From positions 1 through 20,078 of the forward strand of contig CAJPVJ010000841.1 in assembly GCA_905397405.1 (NCBI GenBank): DNA of 20,078 bases. The letters are read 5' to 3'. The notes under the pieces were generated by a model. The model ran no database searches. It was not told the DNA's origin and saw only the letters and a list, made by a program, of their open reading frames with translations. The position numbers and the translations under genes are program-made. Shown here in pieces: positions 1 through 14,000 of the stretch (within the stretch, counting starts at the first letter, position 1; each line of letters starts with the position of its first letter). Source of the stretch: Oppiella nova (lineage: Eukaryota > Arthropoda > Arachnida > Sarcoptiformes > Oppiidae).

Positions 1-5207
<5,207 letters not shown>

Positions 5208-5674
5208 ACGCCGGGTCCGCGCATATGACCGACGACTCCAATCATAACACTTTTGATTTGAAAATATATTTAACAAAGTCTTAAATTTTTACAATAATTG
5301 CACTCTTTTTGCATATAATTTATACGGTAATGAACTTTGTGTCTCAAATAATTTAAGATTTCATTCATTTGATGTCAAATCAATTAATTCTGTAATCAGA
5401 TTAATAAATACATATTTATAATGACAATTATTAGCACTACAAATAAAGTTTGTTATAAATATTATTACCGTACAATTAGTTTAAGTCTAAAGTGATTTTT
5501 AAATTATTTTAATCGCTGAACACAATGTTATGAAGCGATGAGCGACACCTGTGCTCGCATACCGGTGCCCATCACTGCCATCCCTATTGTAAACAATACG
5601 CTGTCTATTGACTGCACTTTTAATGTGAAACTCTGATTGCGTTTAAAATAAGTTTTCTGAAAGTTTGGACACAA
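5208..5674 (+). other. Intergenic region: Mi-2 3' end and D2HGDH 5' flank
   Basis: Very AT-rich from 5240 to 5520, with AATAAA-type poly(A) signals at 5403-5408 and 5442-5447. From about 5525 it becomes GC-balanced ahead of the D2HGDH start, which fits a short 5' UTR or promoter. I see no TATA box that I would defend. CCCATCACTGCCATCCCT at about 5569 is nearly repeated inside D2HGDH intron 1. Confidence 0.6.
5442..5447 (+). promoter_or_regulatory. Candidate Mi-2 poly(A) signal AATAAA
   Basis: Canonical hexamer about 235 nt after the Mi-2 stop, in an AT-rich 3' UTR-like stretch. A second hexamer at 5403-5408 is an alternative. The call rests on the motif only. Confidence 0.45.
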
Positions 5675-5852
5675 ATGTGGGGAGTATTGCACCGATTGTA
5701 TGGACGGACACAATGTGTGCATACATTGAGGCGATGCTTGAGTTCAGTGACGGCCAAAGACTTGGATGTGTTTCGCGGGATTGTGGGCAACACTGGCGTC
5801 AAGACGGAAGACCTGGACTCGTATAACACGGATTGGCTGCACACTCACACAG
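5675..5852 (+). CDS. D2HGDH: D2HGDH exon 1: presequence and N-terminus
   Basis: Encodes the mitochondrial presequence and the stretch to [10 protein letters not shown], equivalent to human NVDWLRTLRG. It ends at phase 1 before GTTTGC; intron 5853-5916 is 64 bp and remains open in frame. The splice is chosen because it restores [12 protein letters not shown]. Confidence 0.88.
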
Positions 5853-7309
5853 GTTTGCATCCCTTCCCATCACTTGCCATCCCTGCCATTCACTGTATCC
5901 ATTGGTCCACCAAAAGGACACTCAGAGGTAGTGTTGACGCCGAAGAGCACTCAAGAGGTGTCGTCTCTAATGTCTTACTTGAATGAAAGGTCACTGAAAT
6001 GTGTGATCCAATCGGGAAACACATCACTAGTGGCTGGATCTGTTCCGATCGACAAAGAAGTGGTTCTTTCAATGACTAAAATGAATGCAATCGAGTCGTT
6101 GGACACGACTTCGGGAATCCTTGTGACAGAAAGCGGGTGTGTATTGCAGACACTGGAGGAATATGTCAATGAGAAGGGCTTTATAATGCCGTACGACTTG
6201 GGGGCGAAGGGCTCGTGTCTTATTGGGGGTAATCTGGCGACCAATGCGGGAGGTCTTCGGTTCATACGATACGGCTCTTTACACGGAAGCGTTTTGGGCG
6301 TTGAAGTGGTCTTACCTAACGGTCAGGTCTTAGACCTCATGAGTTCGATGAGGAAAGACAACACTGGATATGATTTGAAGCAACTATTCATTGGTTTGTT
6401 TCTGATTTGAATTCTTGTAGAACTGGTTCTCATGTTATGTGGTTTAGGCTCTGAGGGAACGTTAGGTGTGATCACCAAAGTGTCCATTTTATGTCCTCTT
6501 AAGCTCAGACACCAAACCGTAGCCCTTCTCGCACTTCGAAGTTATGACCATTTGTTGAAAATCTATCACAAAGTTCGGAGTCAATTGTCTGAGTATTTGA
6601 CGTGTTTTGAGATGATGGACGACCTGTCCATGGATGCTGTGGTCACTAATCTGGAACAAAGCCATCCCCTCAGCAGTCGAAGTGATTTCTATGTATTGTT
6701 TGAGTTGTCGGCCAATGATTCCGAACATATGGAAAGCCGTTTATCTCAAGTGATCGAAGAGTTAATGAAAGAGGAGTTGATTAGTGACGGCACGTATGCC
6801 AGTGATGACAATCACCACCGGTTTCTCAAACTCAAGTCCTATAGGGAACGTATAGCCGAAGGCCTGTTAAGGGATGGCTATACTTATAAATATGACATCT
6901 CTTTGCCTTTGAGTGTCTTCTATGAAATCGTTGAAGTGATGAGAGAACGACTGAAGAGTACAAACTGTTTGCGGGTCTGTGGTTACGGACATATCGGCGA
7001 TTGTGAGTAACCATTGAATTGGTTTTAATTCCGTATTCATTTGCCTTTTGTTTTGAAGCAAACCTTCATTTGAATATCACGTCCAAAGTGTTTGATAAAC
7101 AAATAAAGACATCAATTGAGCCCTTCCTCTACGAATACATTAGCAAACATAAGGGGAGTATATCCGCGGAACACGGGTTGGGACTTATGAAGAACTCTTA
7201 CCTTAAGTTTTCCAAACCACAGGAAGCTATTGTACTTATGAAAGAGATTAAAAAACTATTTGATCCCAAAAATATCCTAAATCCTAATAAGGTTTTGCCT
7301 AATAATTGA
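5675..7309 (+). CDS. D2HGDH: D-2-hydroxyglutarate dehydrogenase, mitochondrial (FAD-linked)
   Basis: Oxidises D-2-hydroxyglutarate to 2-oxoglutarate in the mitochondrion, passing electrons through FAD to ETF. Four exons (5675-5852, 5917-6393, 6448-7002, 7059-7309) encode 486 aa; the human enzyme is 521 aa. The N-terminus [20 protein letters not shown] is Arg-rich without acids, as in a mitochondrial presequence. An FAD-binding type 4 domain (about residues 60-240) holds [20 protein letters not shown] and [15 protein letters not shown]. The C-terminal FAD-oxidase domain holds [25 protein letters not shown] (H400, H407) and SAEHGLG (E441, H442). These match the human metal and substrate residues H434, H441, E475 and H476. 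The FAD loop reads [11 protein letters not shown], not the usual QGGNTGxVGGS, and human Thr390 is Ala355. The ATG at 5675 opens the frame at the expected place; spliced phases all match. Confidence 0.95.
5917..6393 (+). CDS. D2HGDH: D2HGDH exon 2: FAD-binding domain
   Basis: Encodes [14 protein letters not shown] through [14 protein letters not shown]. It contains the FAD pyrophosphate loop (codons 92-101), in which three positions that are Gly in human are Ser, Ser and Ala. It ends at phase 1; intron 6394-6447 is 54 bp. Confidence 0.93.
6448..7002 (+). CDS. D2HGDH: D2HGDH exon 3: substrate-binding half
   Basis: Starts [16 protein letters not shown] and runs to YGHIGD. It holds R351 and K366 (human R386 and K401) and A355 at the human Thr390 position. 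It ends at phase 1 before GTGAGT; intron 7003-7058 is 56 bp. The junction codon becomes Ser, where human has Gly (GDGNLHLN). Confidence 0.93.
7059..7309 (+). CDS. D2HGDH: D2HGDH exon 4: C-terminus
   Basis: Encodes [25 protein letters not shown] and the conserved end [15 protein letters not shown], with the stop TGA at 7307-7309. The end position matches the human protein, so the C-terminus is complete. Confidence 0.95.
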
Positions 7310-7348
7310 GCTCATTATTGATTCTTATTAAGTAGACAATTAAGACTC

Positions 7349-7354
7349 AATAAA
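7349..7354 (+). promoter_or_regulatory. Candidate D2HGDH poly(A) signal AATAAA
   Basis: Canonical hexamer 40 nt after the D2HGDH stop, which would give a very short 3' UTR. Confidence 0.5.
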
Positions 7355-7491
7355 ATAGTCATAGCTTTTTGTAACATTAGCTCCAATCGGTTAAGAAATA
7401 ATTTGTACCGGGAACTATTTTTAAGAATAAGTTTTTATATTTTTTGTTGATTTTGTAAAAATTGTTAATATAACAGAAATTAAAGTTAATT

Positions 7492-7497
7492 TTTATT
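7492..7497 (-). promoter_or_regulatory. Candidate neuroligin poly(A) signal (minus strand)
   Basis: TTTATT on the plus strand reads AATAAA on the minus strand, about 220 nt after the neuroligin stop at 7718-7720. Motif only. Confidence 0.4.
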
Positions 7498-7717
7498 CGT
7501 TAATCTTCATAATACATGAATCATAAAATTTATACATATTTTACAAAATAAATCACTTTTTTGATTAAGTATCAGACCATGTATTGTACAGCACATTAGA
7601 TGTTGATTATTGCGGTCAATGGTAATGGAAATGCAATACCATTGGCGTAATAGCAGTCATTGGTAATGAAATAGGGTTTTTGGGTGTAATGAATGGAAAA
7701 TGTGTTTTGAATGGAAA

Positions 7718-8053
7718 TCAGACGCGAATCTCGGGTGCGAAGTTGTCACCCGAGGACTTGTCGTAACTGAGAGGCACATGGATTATAGAAGTGGTTGTCG
7801 TATCGCTGTTTGACAGACAAGAAGGCACTGGCGATGAGTGTGAGTGGTGTGAGTGCTCGAAGCCAAACGTCTTTTGATTGTAGTATACCGTATCGTTTGA
7901 GCGAATAGTGTTGCACTTCGTGTCCATTTGGTCCACGTCTAAGAAGTTTGTGTTCACGATCTCCACGTGATTGTGGCTCAGGTTTGGAGACTTTTGCGTT
8001 AATAGTCTCTTCTCAGGTGTGGCCAATACTACCATTTCTTGGCTTTTGGGCGT
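7718..8053 (-). CDS. Neuroligin terminal exon: cytoplasmic tail ending in EIRV
   Basis: Acceptor TTTCATTAG precedes 8053, phase 0. Encodes TPKSQEMVVLATPEKRLL, a His/Ser cluster (HSHHSHSS) that recalls the His-rich end of vertebrate neuroligins, and the C-terminus APEIRV. The last residue is Val, as in the vertebrate TTRV PDZ ligand, but position -2 is Ile. No gephyrin-binding PPPDYTLA-like motif is visible. Confidence 0.88.
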   Translation of the reverse strand, partial: TPKSQEMVVLATPEKRLLTQKSPNLSHNHVEIVNTNFLDVDQMDTKCNTIRSNDTVYYNQKTFGFEHSHHSHSSPVPSCLSNSDTTTTSIIHVPLSYDKSSGDNFAPEIRV

Positions 8054-11000
8054 CTAATGAAAGTGAAAAATCAATGACTTTTTTTCGAGAGCCAGTCATT
8101 CAATCATTTTAAATGAGTTTTGATGGCATTTCACGTGTCAATAGAGAATACCGGGGAGAGAGTGAGAGACACTTTTCACGTATATTGGGAATCCATTTCA
8201 ATAATTAAAACATAAAATTATAAAACATGACAAAAAGGGAATGCCATTAATAGTAGCCGTAAATACACAAATCAAGACATTAATCAAAAGGATATAAATA
8301 TTGAAATACTTGATATGTAGGAAAGAAAATAGAGAAATGAAATGCAATAAAGAATCCTCTTTTGACACATAATAGGAGCGGAAATATCGTTCACACAATA
8401 ACTGCAATACAATACAAAGTGGAGAAAAAAGTTTTCATTCTTTTTTGAAGAGTTAAAAAGAGATAACTTTTTGAAAATAGATTTTTTGGGGCAATGAATG
8501 AGAATTGAATTGAGAATAAAAGTGAGTGAAGAATATAAGTGAACACAAGAGGAATACAGAGGAATGTGTGGCAAAAAATCATATAATGGTAAGTAAACTG
8601 TAAGGCGTGAAGAGAAAGGATAACATAATAGGGCTGTAAAGACAATGGATGTGTAGAACAGTAGTAGCGGTGATGTAGTGGTGTATAAGAGTGGAGATGA
8701 GGCCTAACAAGCGTTTGGTTTACAAGAGAAAAGTTGTTGCGTTTGAATTGAATGCAGTTTTTTGTAGGCCTTTGAGAAAAGACACTCACAATAGGAGGAG
8801 AGAGAGAAAGTGAGAGATAGTGGAGGAGAGTATTGGGAGAGACATAGAGTAGACACAGACATAGAGTAGAGTTAGTTATAGTGAATAAGACTTAGAGAAA
8901 TACACGTTAAGCCAAAGGGTGTTAAAGGAGATCGATATTTACATCGTTATAATGATAGCTCGAGTGATGATCACTACTCGCACTCCTATTCTTACTCTTC
9001 TTTTGATGTCTGAGCGCTGAGTTTTTGTCCAATTGATAGTAAACGCCGGCGAATATAAGCATATTTAGTATCAATAGCGAGCATCCGATCGCAATCGTCA
9101 CCAATAGAGCCGTTGAATAATTGGCTCCAATGGTGATGCCATTGGCGGCGGTTTTGTTATTTAAATTAGCCTGGCTATCAATCATTGAGATGACATCTGT
9201 AGAGCCCATCGACTGGTTGTTATAGAAATTCATAACCGATTCGGTGGTCATCGGAGGGCTGAACTCATTGGCGCCGTCGTTCACATCGAGTTCATTGCTC
9301 GCAGTCTTCGGAGTCAAGTATTGTTTCCGACTTTTGCTTATTATTGAGTTATTAACGGGTATTAAATCCAGCGATTTGTTGGGTATGGGCGCGAAGAACT
9401 TGAAGGCTATCTGTCTCACTATACCATCATATGAGGCCATATTCTCGTGATCTGTTAATAAATGGTGCCTTAAGTAGACCTGCTCTTCGCCCGCATTATG
9501 CAGTCGAGGAATTAGGTTCAGCCAAAACGATAACCGATGGCTGTGGTAGTGATCCCTGACTTTAGGCTTAAGACCTGGTTTCGAGATAAATGGACACAAA
9601 TTGTCATCAATTAATTCCAAAGACATTTCCACTCATTAGATGAAAATGCATTAAAAGTTTTCCGCTTTTATTAGACGATAAAACTTGTGTTTATTTGTGT
9701 ACTTCAGGCAAACATTTGGTAAAACATATAAAAATATTTTATTTGTCACAATTGATACGAACTGATTGACTCTAATAGTGTTGTATGTGTTAAATCTAAT
9801 CTAAATTATGTGTATTTAATAATTTATGTGCAAAAAGTGCGGTCAAAAAACAAATAAAACACCAAAATTGAGTGTCAAATATGAAAATTCAATTCCAGTT
9901 AATTGACAGTCAATTAACATAAAGTTAGTTATGATGTACGAGAAATTTATTCACTGCTAATACTGTTTTGTGGGCTAATATTATTTTTAAGCAAAATGTG
10001 GGCATAATTTCTTTTGATTTGTAGCAAATCGTGAGCACAATATTAATCATTAAAATATTTGTCTCATCAGAATATACAGCATTCTGGGATTCAATTCATG
10101 ACTAAATTGTGAATCAAAATCGTTACAAACGTAAGTCTCAAAATATCACGCTATAATACAATTTAAAATCAATTATTCTGGCAATTTTCTGTCACATAAA
10201 ACATAAAATAATAATGAAATACAAACTCATATTTAATATACTGTATGCTTTGAATCATACATTTATGGGAAGTATAGCAATGAAAAAGTGGTCGATGACT
10301 TGGATTCAATAAATATAAAGTGCAATTTTAAATATTCACTGTAAAAATGATTGTCATTTGTTTGATGAAAATATTTTTATGTTAATTAATATTGTATGGG
10401 TCACTAGGCACCGTTACCTTATTTGCATAATTACTGATTTTGTTGGAATTGAGTATTGAGTGTAAAAGTGGTGTACTAGAATATTGTTATACATAATTGT
10501 GCTTGTTGTGAATTTGCTTAAGTGATATTAAAATAAACCACTCATACCTAGCATGAGGTACTTGCGTTGTGTGGGCTCGTATTGTGGCCACAAAACACTC
10601 TCAAACCTGCCTTTAGTTCGGTCTCCATTTGTATCCAATTCTGTGGGCCATAGGTTTGGATCACTAATCAAATATAACAACAAAAACATGTACTGAGAGT
10701 TGACTCAAACAATTAGTTGGTGTACTCAATAAATGCACAAATTTCTGATTGGGTTTACATTAAATGTATACAAAGAATCGATTTTAACTAACAATTCAAG
10801 AATGAAATAAATTTGTCTCCAAATTATCGCTCAGACTCTGTATTCAACAGAAATAAAAGCAGTTTAAATGCGAGTATAAACTAAACCGTTTTGAAAAGAT
10901 TAAAATAAAATTTAAGGTTAAATAAAGTGTGAATTGTTTTTTGATTTATTGTTTTCAATTGAAATCCAAACGCGTTATTGTCTGCGAGTATAATATAGAG

Positions 11001-14000
11001 CTTAACAAAAAAGGGAAAGACATGAGAATCTGAGGGCAGAGTAAAGCAAACGAGAATAGAATGAGAATAAGTGTTTGCAATCGACTCGGGAATCGCGGGG
11101 ATAGGCATCGAGTGGGAAAGGGATGGTTATATTGAGCCCCTAATAAATGTATGTTCGAGTAAATAGTAATCGCGAGTGCAATGAGAGTGCAATTGCGAGG
11201 GGTTTGGCATCAAATAAATAACACTTCTTTGAGATTAAGCAGAATGTGATTCAAATAATTCTGATTATTATCGGAAGACTCAATCACTGTTTTTTGTGGC
11301 CGTATAGTGTAGTGCCTGTGCTCTGTACCGGCCCTGTGCTGTGTCTACACCACTGGCGCACAACCTTTTAATTCATTAGTTAGTGTAAAGCAGTCATTGG
11401 AGTCTATAATCAATTTTGTTTCAATTGTCTTAAGTCTGACACTTGTTTTGTATTTCCTATGTTTTCAGAAGTTCTTTTACTCTTGTTTTCAATTCATTCA
11501 AATAATTGATTTCCAAACCAATCATTTATATCTTACTTAAAAATAATATATCACATTATGATTATAATGAAATAAAAACAAAACTTTTATTTGTGTTCGA
11601 GTTAGACAAATAATTTGAAATAATGGCCAAAGTTAATCAACTTATACTGTATTATCTGTAGTCATTGGGTACAAAATGGTTACACCAAACGCGATAATTA
11701 TTTAATTAAAAGTAGGGTTTGGCATCAAATAAATAACACTTCTTTGAGATTAAGCAGAATGTGATTCAAATAATTCTGATTATTATCGGAAGACTCAATC
11801 ACTGTTTTTTGTGGCCGTATAGTGTAGTGCCTGTGCTCTGTGCCGGCCCTGTGCTGTGTCTACACCACTGGCGCACAACCTTTTAATTCATTAGTTTGTG
11901 TAAAGCAGTCATTGGAGTCTATAATCAATTTTGTTTCAATTGTCTTAAGTCTGACACTTGTTTTGTATTTCCTATGTTTTCAGAAGTTTTTTTACTCTTG
12001 TTTTCAATTCATTCAAATAATTGATTTCCAAACCAATCATTTATATCTTACTTAAAAATAATATATCACATTATGATTATAATGAAATAAAAACAAAACT
12101 TATTTGTGTTCGAGTTAGACAAATAATTTGAAATAATGGCCAAAGTTAATCAACTTATACTGTATTATCTGTAGTCATTGGGTACAAAATGGTTACACCA
12201 AACGCGATAATTATTTAATTAAAAGTTACTACTNTTATTTGTGTTCGAGTTAGACAAATAATTTGAAATAATGGCCAAAGTTAATCAACTTATACTGTAT
12301 TATCTGTAGTCATTGGGTACAAAATGGTTACACCAAACGCGATAATTATTTAATTAAAAGTTACTACTATTGAAGGCCTAGTATTTATATATGAGACGAA
12401 CCCATATTTGATAAAATTGATCCAATAAGCCATGAGTCCCTCGGAAAGGCTAACTTCAGTGCGGCTGTAGTTCTGAGCGAACTGTGCCATAGATTTGCCC
12501 AATAGGTGCTGAGATAGGGGTGCGCCGAACATGTAGGCCAACTCTTCGCCGTGAGCGCAGCCCAACCTCTGGTGAAACTTCGAGCCCTCTTCGCTCTAAG
12601 GGGTTGTGACAATTGGTTAGCCGATGGAGTCGTTTGGAGTCATATATCATACCTGATGTACGAAGACGTAGAAAAATGTTTTGCCTCTCGTCTGAGGCCT
12701 GGCACTTGACGACAGTCTGTGATATGGCTTCGTAGGCATGAGTGGCCGGGAATGCAAATCACCGGTTTCTATGACGGGTGCGACCACTAATGCATCGCTC
12801 ATTATATCGAGCAAAGAGTCCAATAAATTGATGGGATGTTCCACTGGACGCGTCCAATCCGTGTACTCATTAATCAATGTCAACAGAATTGCCTAAAATA
12901 TAATTTATTAATAATATATATATGTATTAATCTGGATTTCATCGATATATCAGTATATCATGTGGTAGTATAGGTGCAGGAATTGAATGACTAAATCAAA
13001 CCCCACACCGAAACCCATACTGTATATTGCATTCACTGTTTTCGCTAAGACTCTCGTCTTAAGTAACGAATATTCACTGAAATATGAGAGAAAGGCTTAA
13101 AAGCAATGCAATTATTTTAGCTTTTAGTAAAAAGATAGTGGTATTGATTAAAATATACGCTGCGGTCAAGTGTTTCGGTGCCAATGAAAGCCCTGTGTGT
13201 TACCCACTGTTTAATACAATGCTGTATTGAATTATATATGAGTTTTCAATGTAATTCCAGAATAAGTAGAACTCAATTATTTTGGCAGTTAATCCAAAAT
13301 CAATAGACAGAATACAACACATAATAGCTATAATGGCTGTGATTATGAAATGAGGAGACAATTGCAAATCGAAATATAGTTTTCAAATCAAAACTGAGTA
13401 TAACGACAATTATCTCTGATTTATCCTCTCATACACTACTAATCACACAATCATTTTGAAAAATATATACACACTGTATATGAGACAAACAAACAACAGA
13501 CAAAGGTTTTTATGTCTCGATGTAAGCACTGGTATTCGAGATTAATGAAGCGATTCATACATATTCCTCAGCCGTTTCCGATGCATTGCAGTCACCGTTT
13601 CTCCTCATATGAAGCAAACAATAGCTTTTTTGTCGGATTTCATGTGAATTAATGACTCAATGAATACCTCACTCTCTAATCAATATTTAAATTAAGACTT
13701 GTTTTCCCGTTTTTGTCCTTTTTCTGCTCAACAAAAATATATACACACTGTATATGAGACAAACAAACAACAGACAAAGGTTTTTATGTCTCGATGTAAG
13801 CACTGGTATTCGAGATTAATGAAGCGATTCATACATATTCCTCAGCCGTTTCCGATGCATATGAAGCAAACAATAGCTTTTTTGTCGGATTTCATGTGAA
13901 TTAATGACTCAATGAATACCTCACTCTCTAATCAATATTTAAATTAAGACTTGTTTTCCCGTTTTTGTCCTTTTTCTGCTCAACTAAAGTTTCATTTTTC

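Larger units (their letters stand above)
7310..7717. other. Convergent 3' region between D2HGDH and neuroligin
   Basis: 408 bp separate the two stop codons of tail-to-tail genes. A plus-strand AATAAA lies at 7349. A minus-strand AATAAA (TTTATT at 7492-7497) could end neuroligin about 220 nt after its stop. A perfect 8-bp inverted repeat, CAATGGTA at 7617-7624 and TACCATTG at 7637-7644, would form a stem in the neuroligin 3' UTR. There is no open frame of note. Confidence 0.6.
10664..12401 (-). other. Neuroligin intron (about 1.74 kb) holding a duplicated block
   Basis: More than half of this intron is the direct repeat 11200-12226 plus the N-split 134-bp copy at 12100-12368. Bases 10970-11130 are GC-richer single-copy DNA without a conserved frame. 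The block 11290-11365 is a small GC-rich island present in both copies. Confidence 0.7.

Noticed and set aside
8391-8789. 132-codon minus-strand open frame, hydrophobic
   Set aside because: It lies wholly inside a neuroligin intron, is T-rich on the coding strand, shows no known motif, and hydrophobic residues are expected from U-rich DNA.
9575-9632. Extension of the transmembrane neuroligin exon upstream to 9632
   Set aside because: The residues there (EMSLELIDDNLCPFISKP) do not fit, whereas an acceptor just before 9574 joins exactly to the small exon at 10548-10663 to give YLMLGLKPKV.
11840-12055. 71-codon plus-strand open frame
   Set aside because: It exists only in the second copy of the intronic repeat; the first copy has an in-frame stop (TTAGTTAG) at the matching place, so there is no coding constraint.
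13699-13899. 66-codon plus-strand open frame
   Set aside because: It spans a repeat junction and depends on the 22-bp deletion in one copy.
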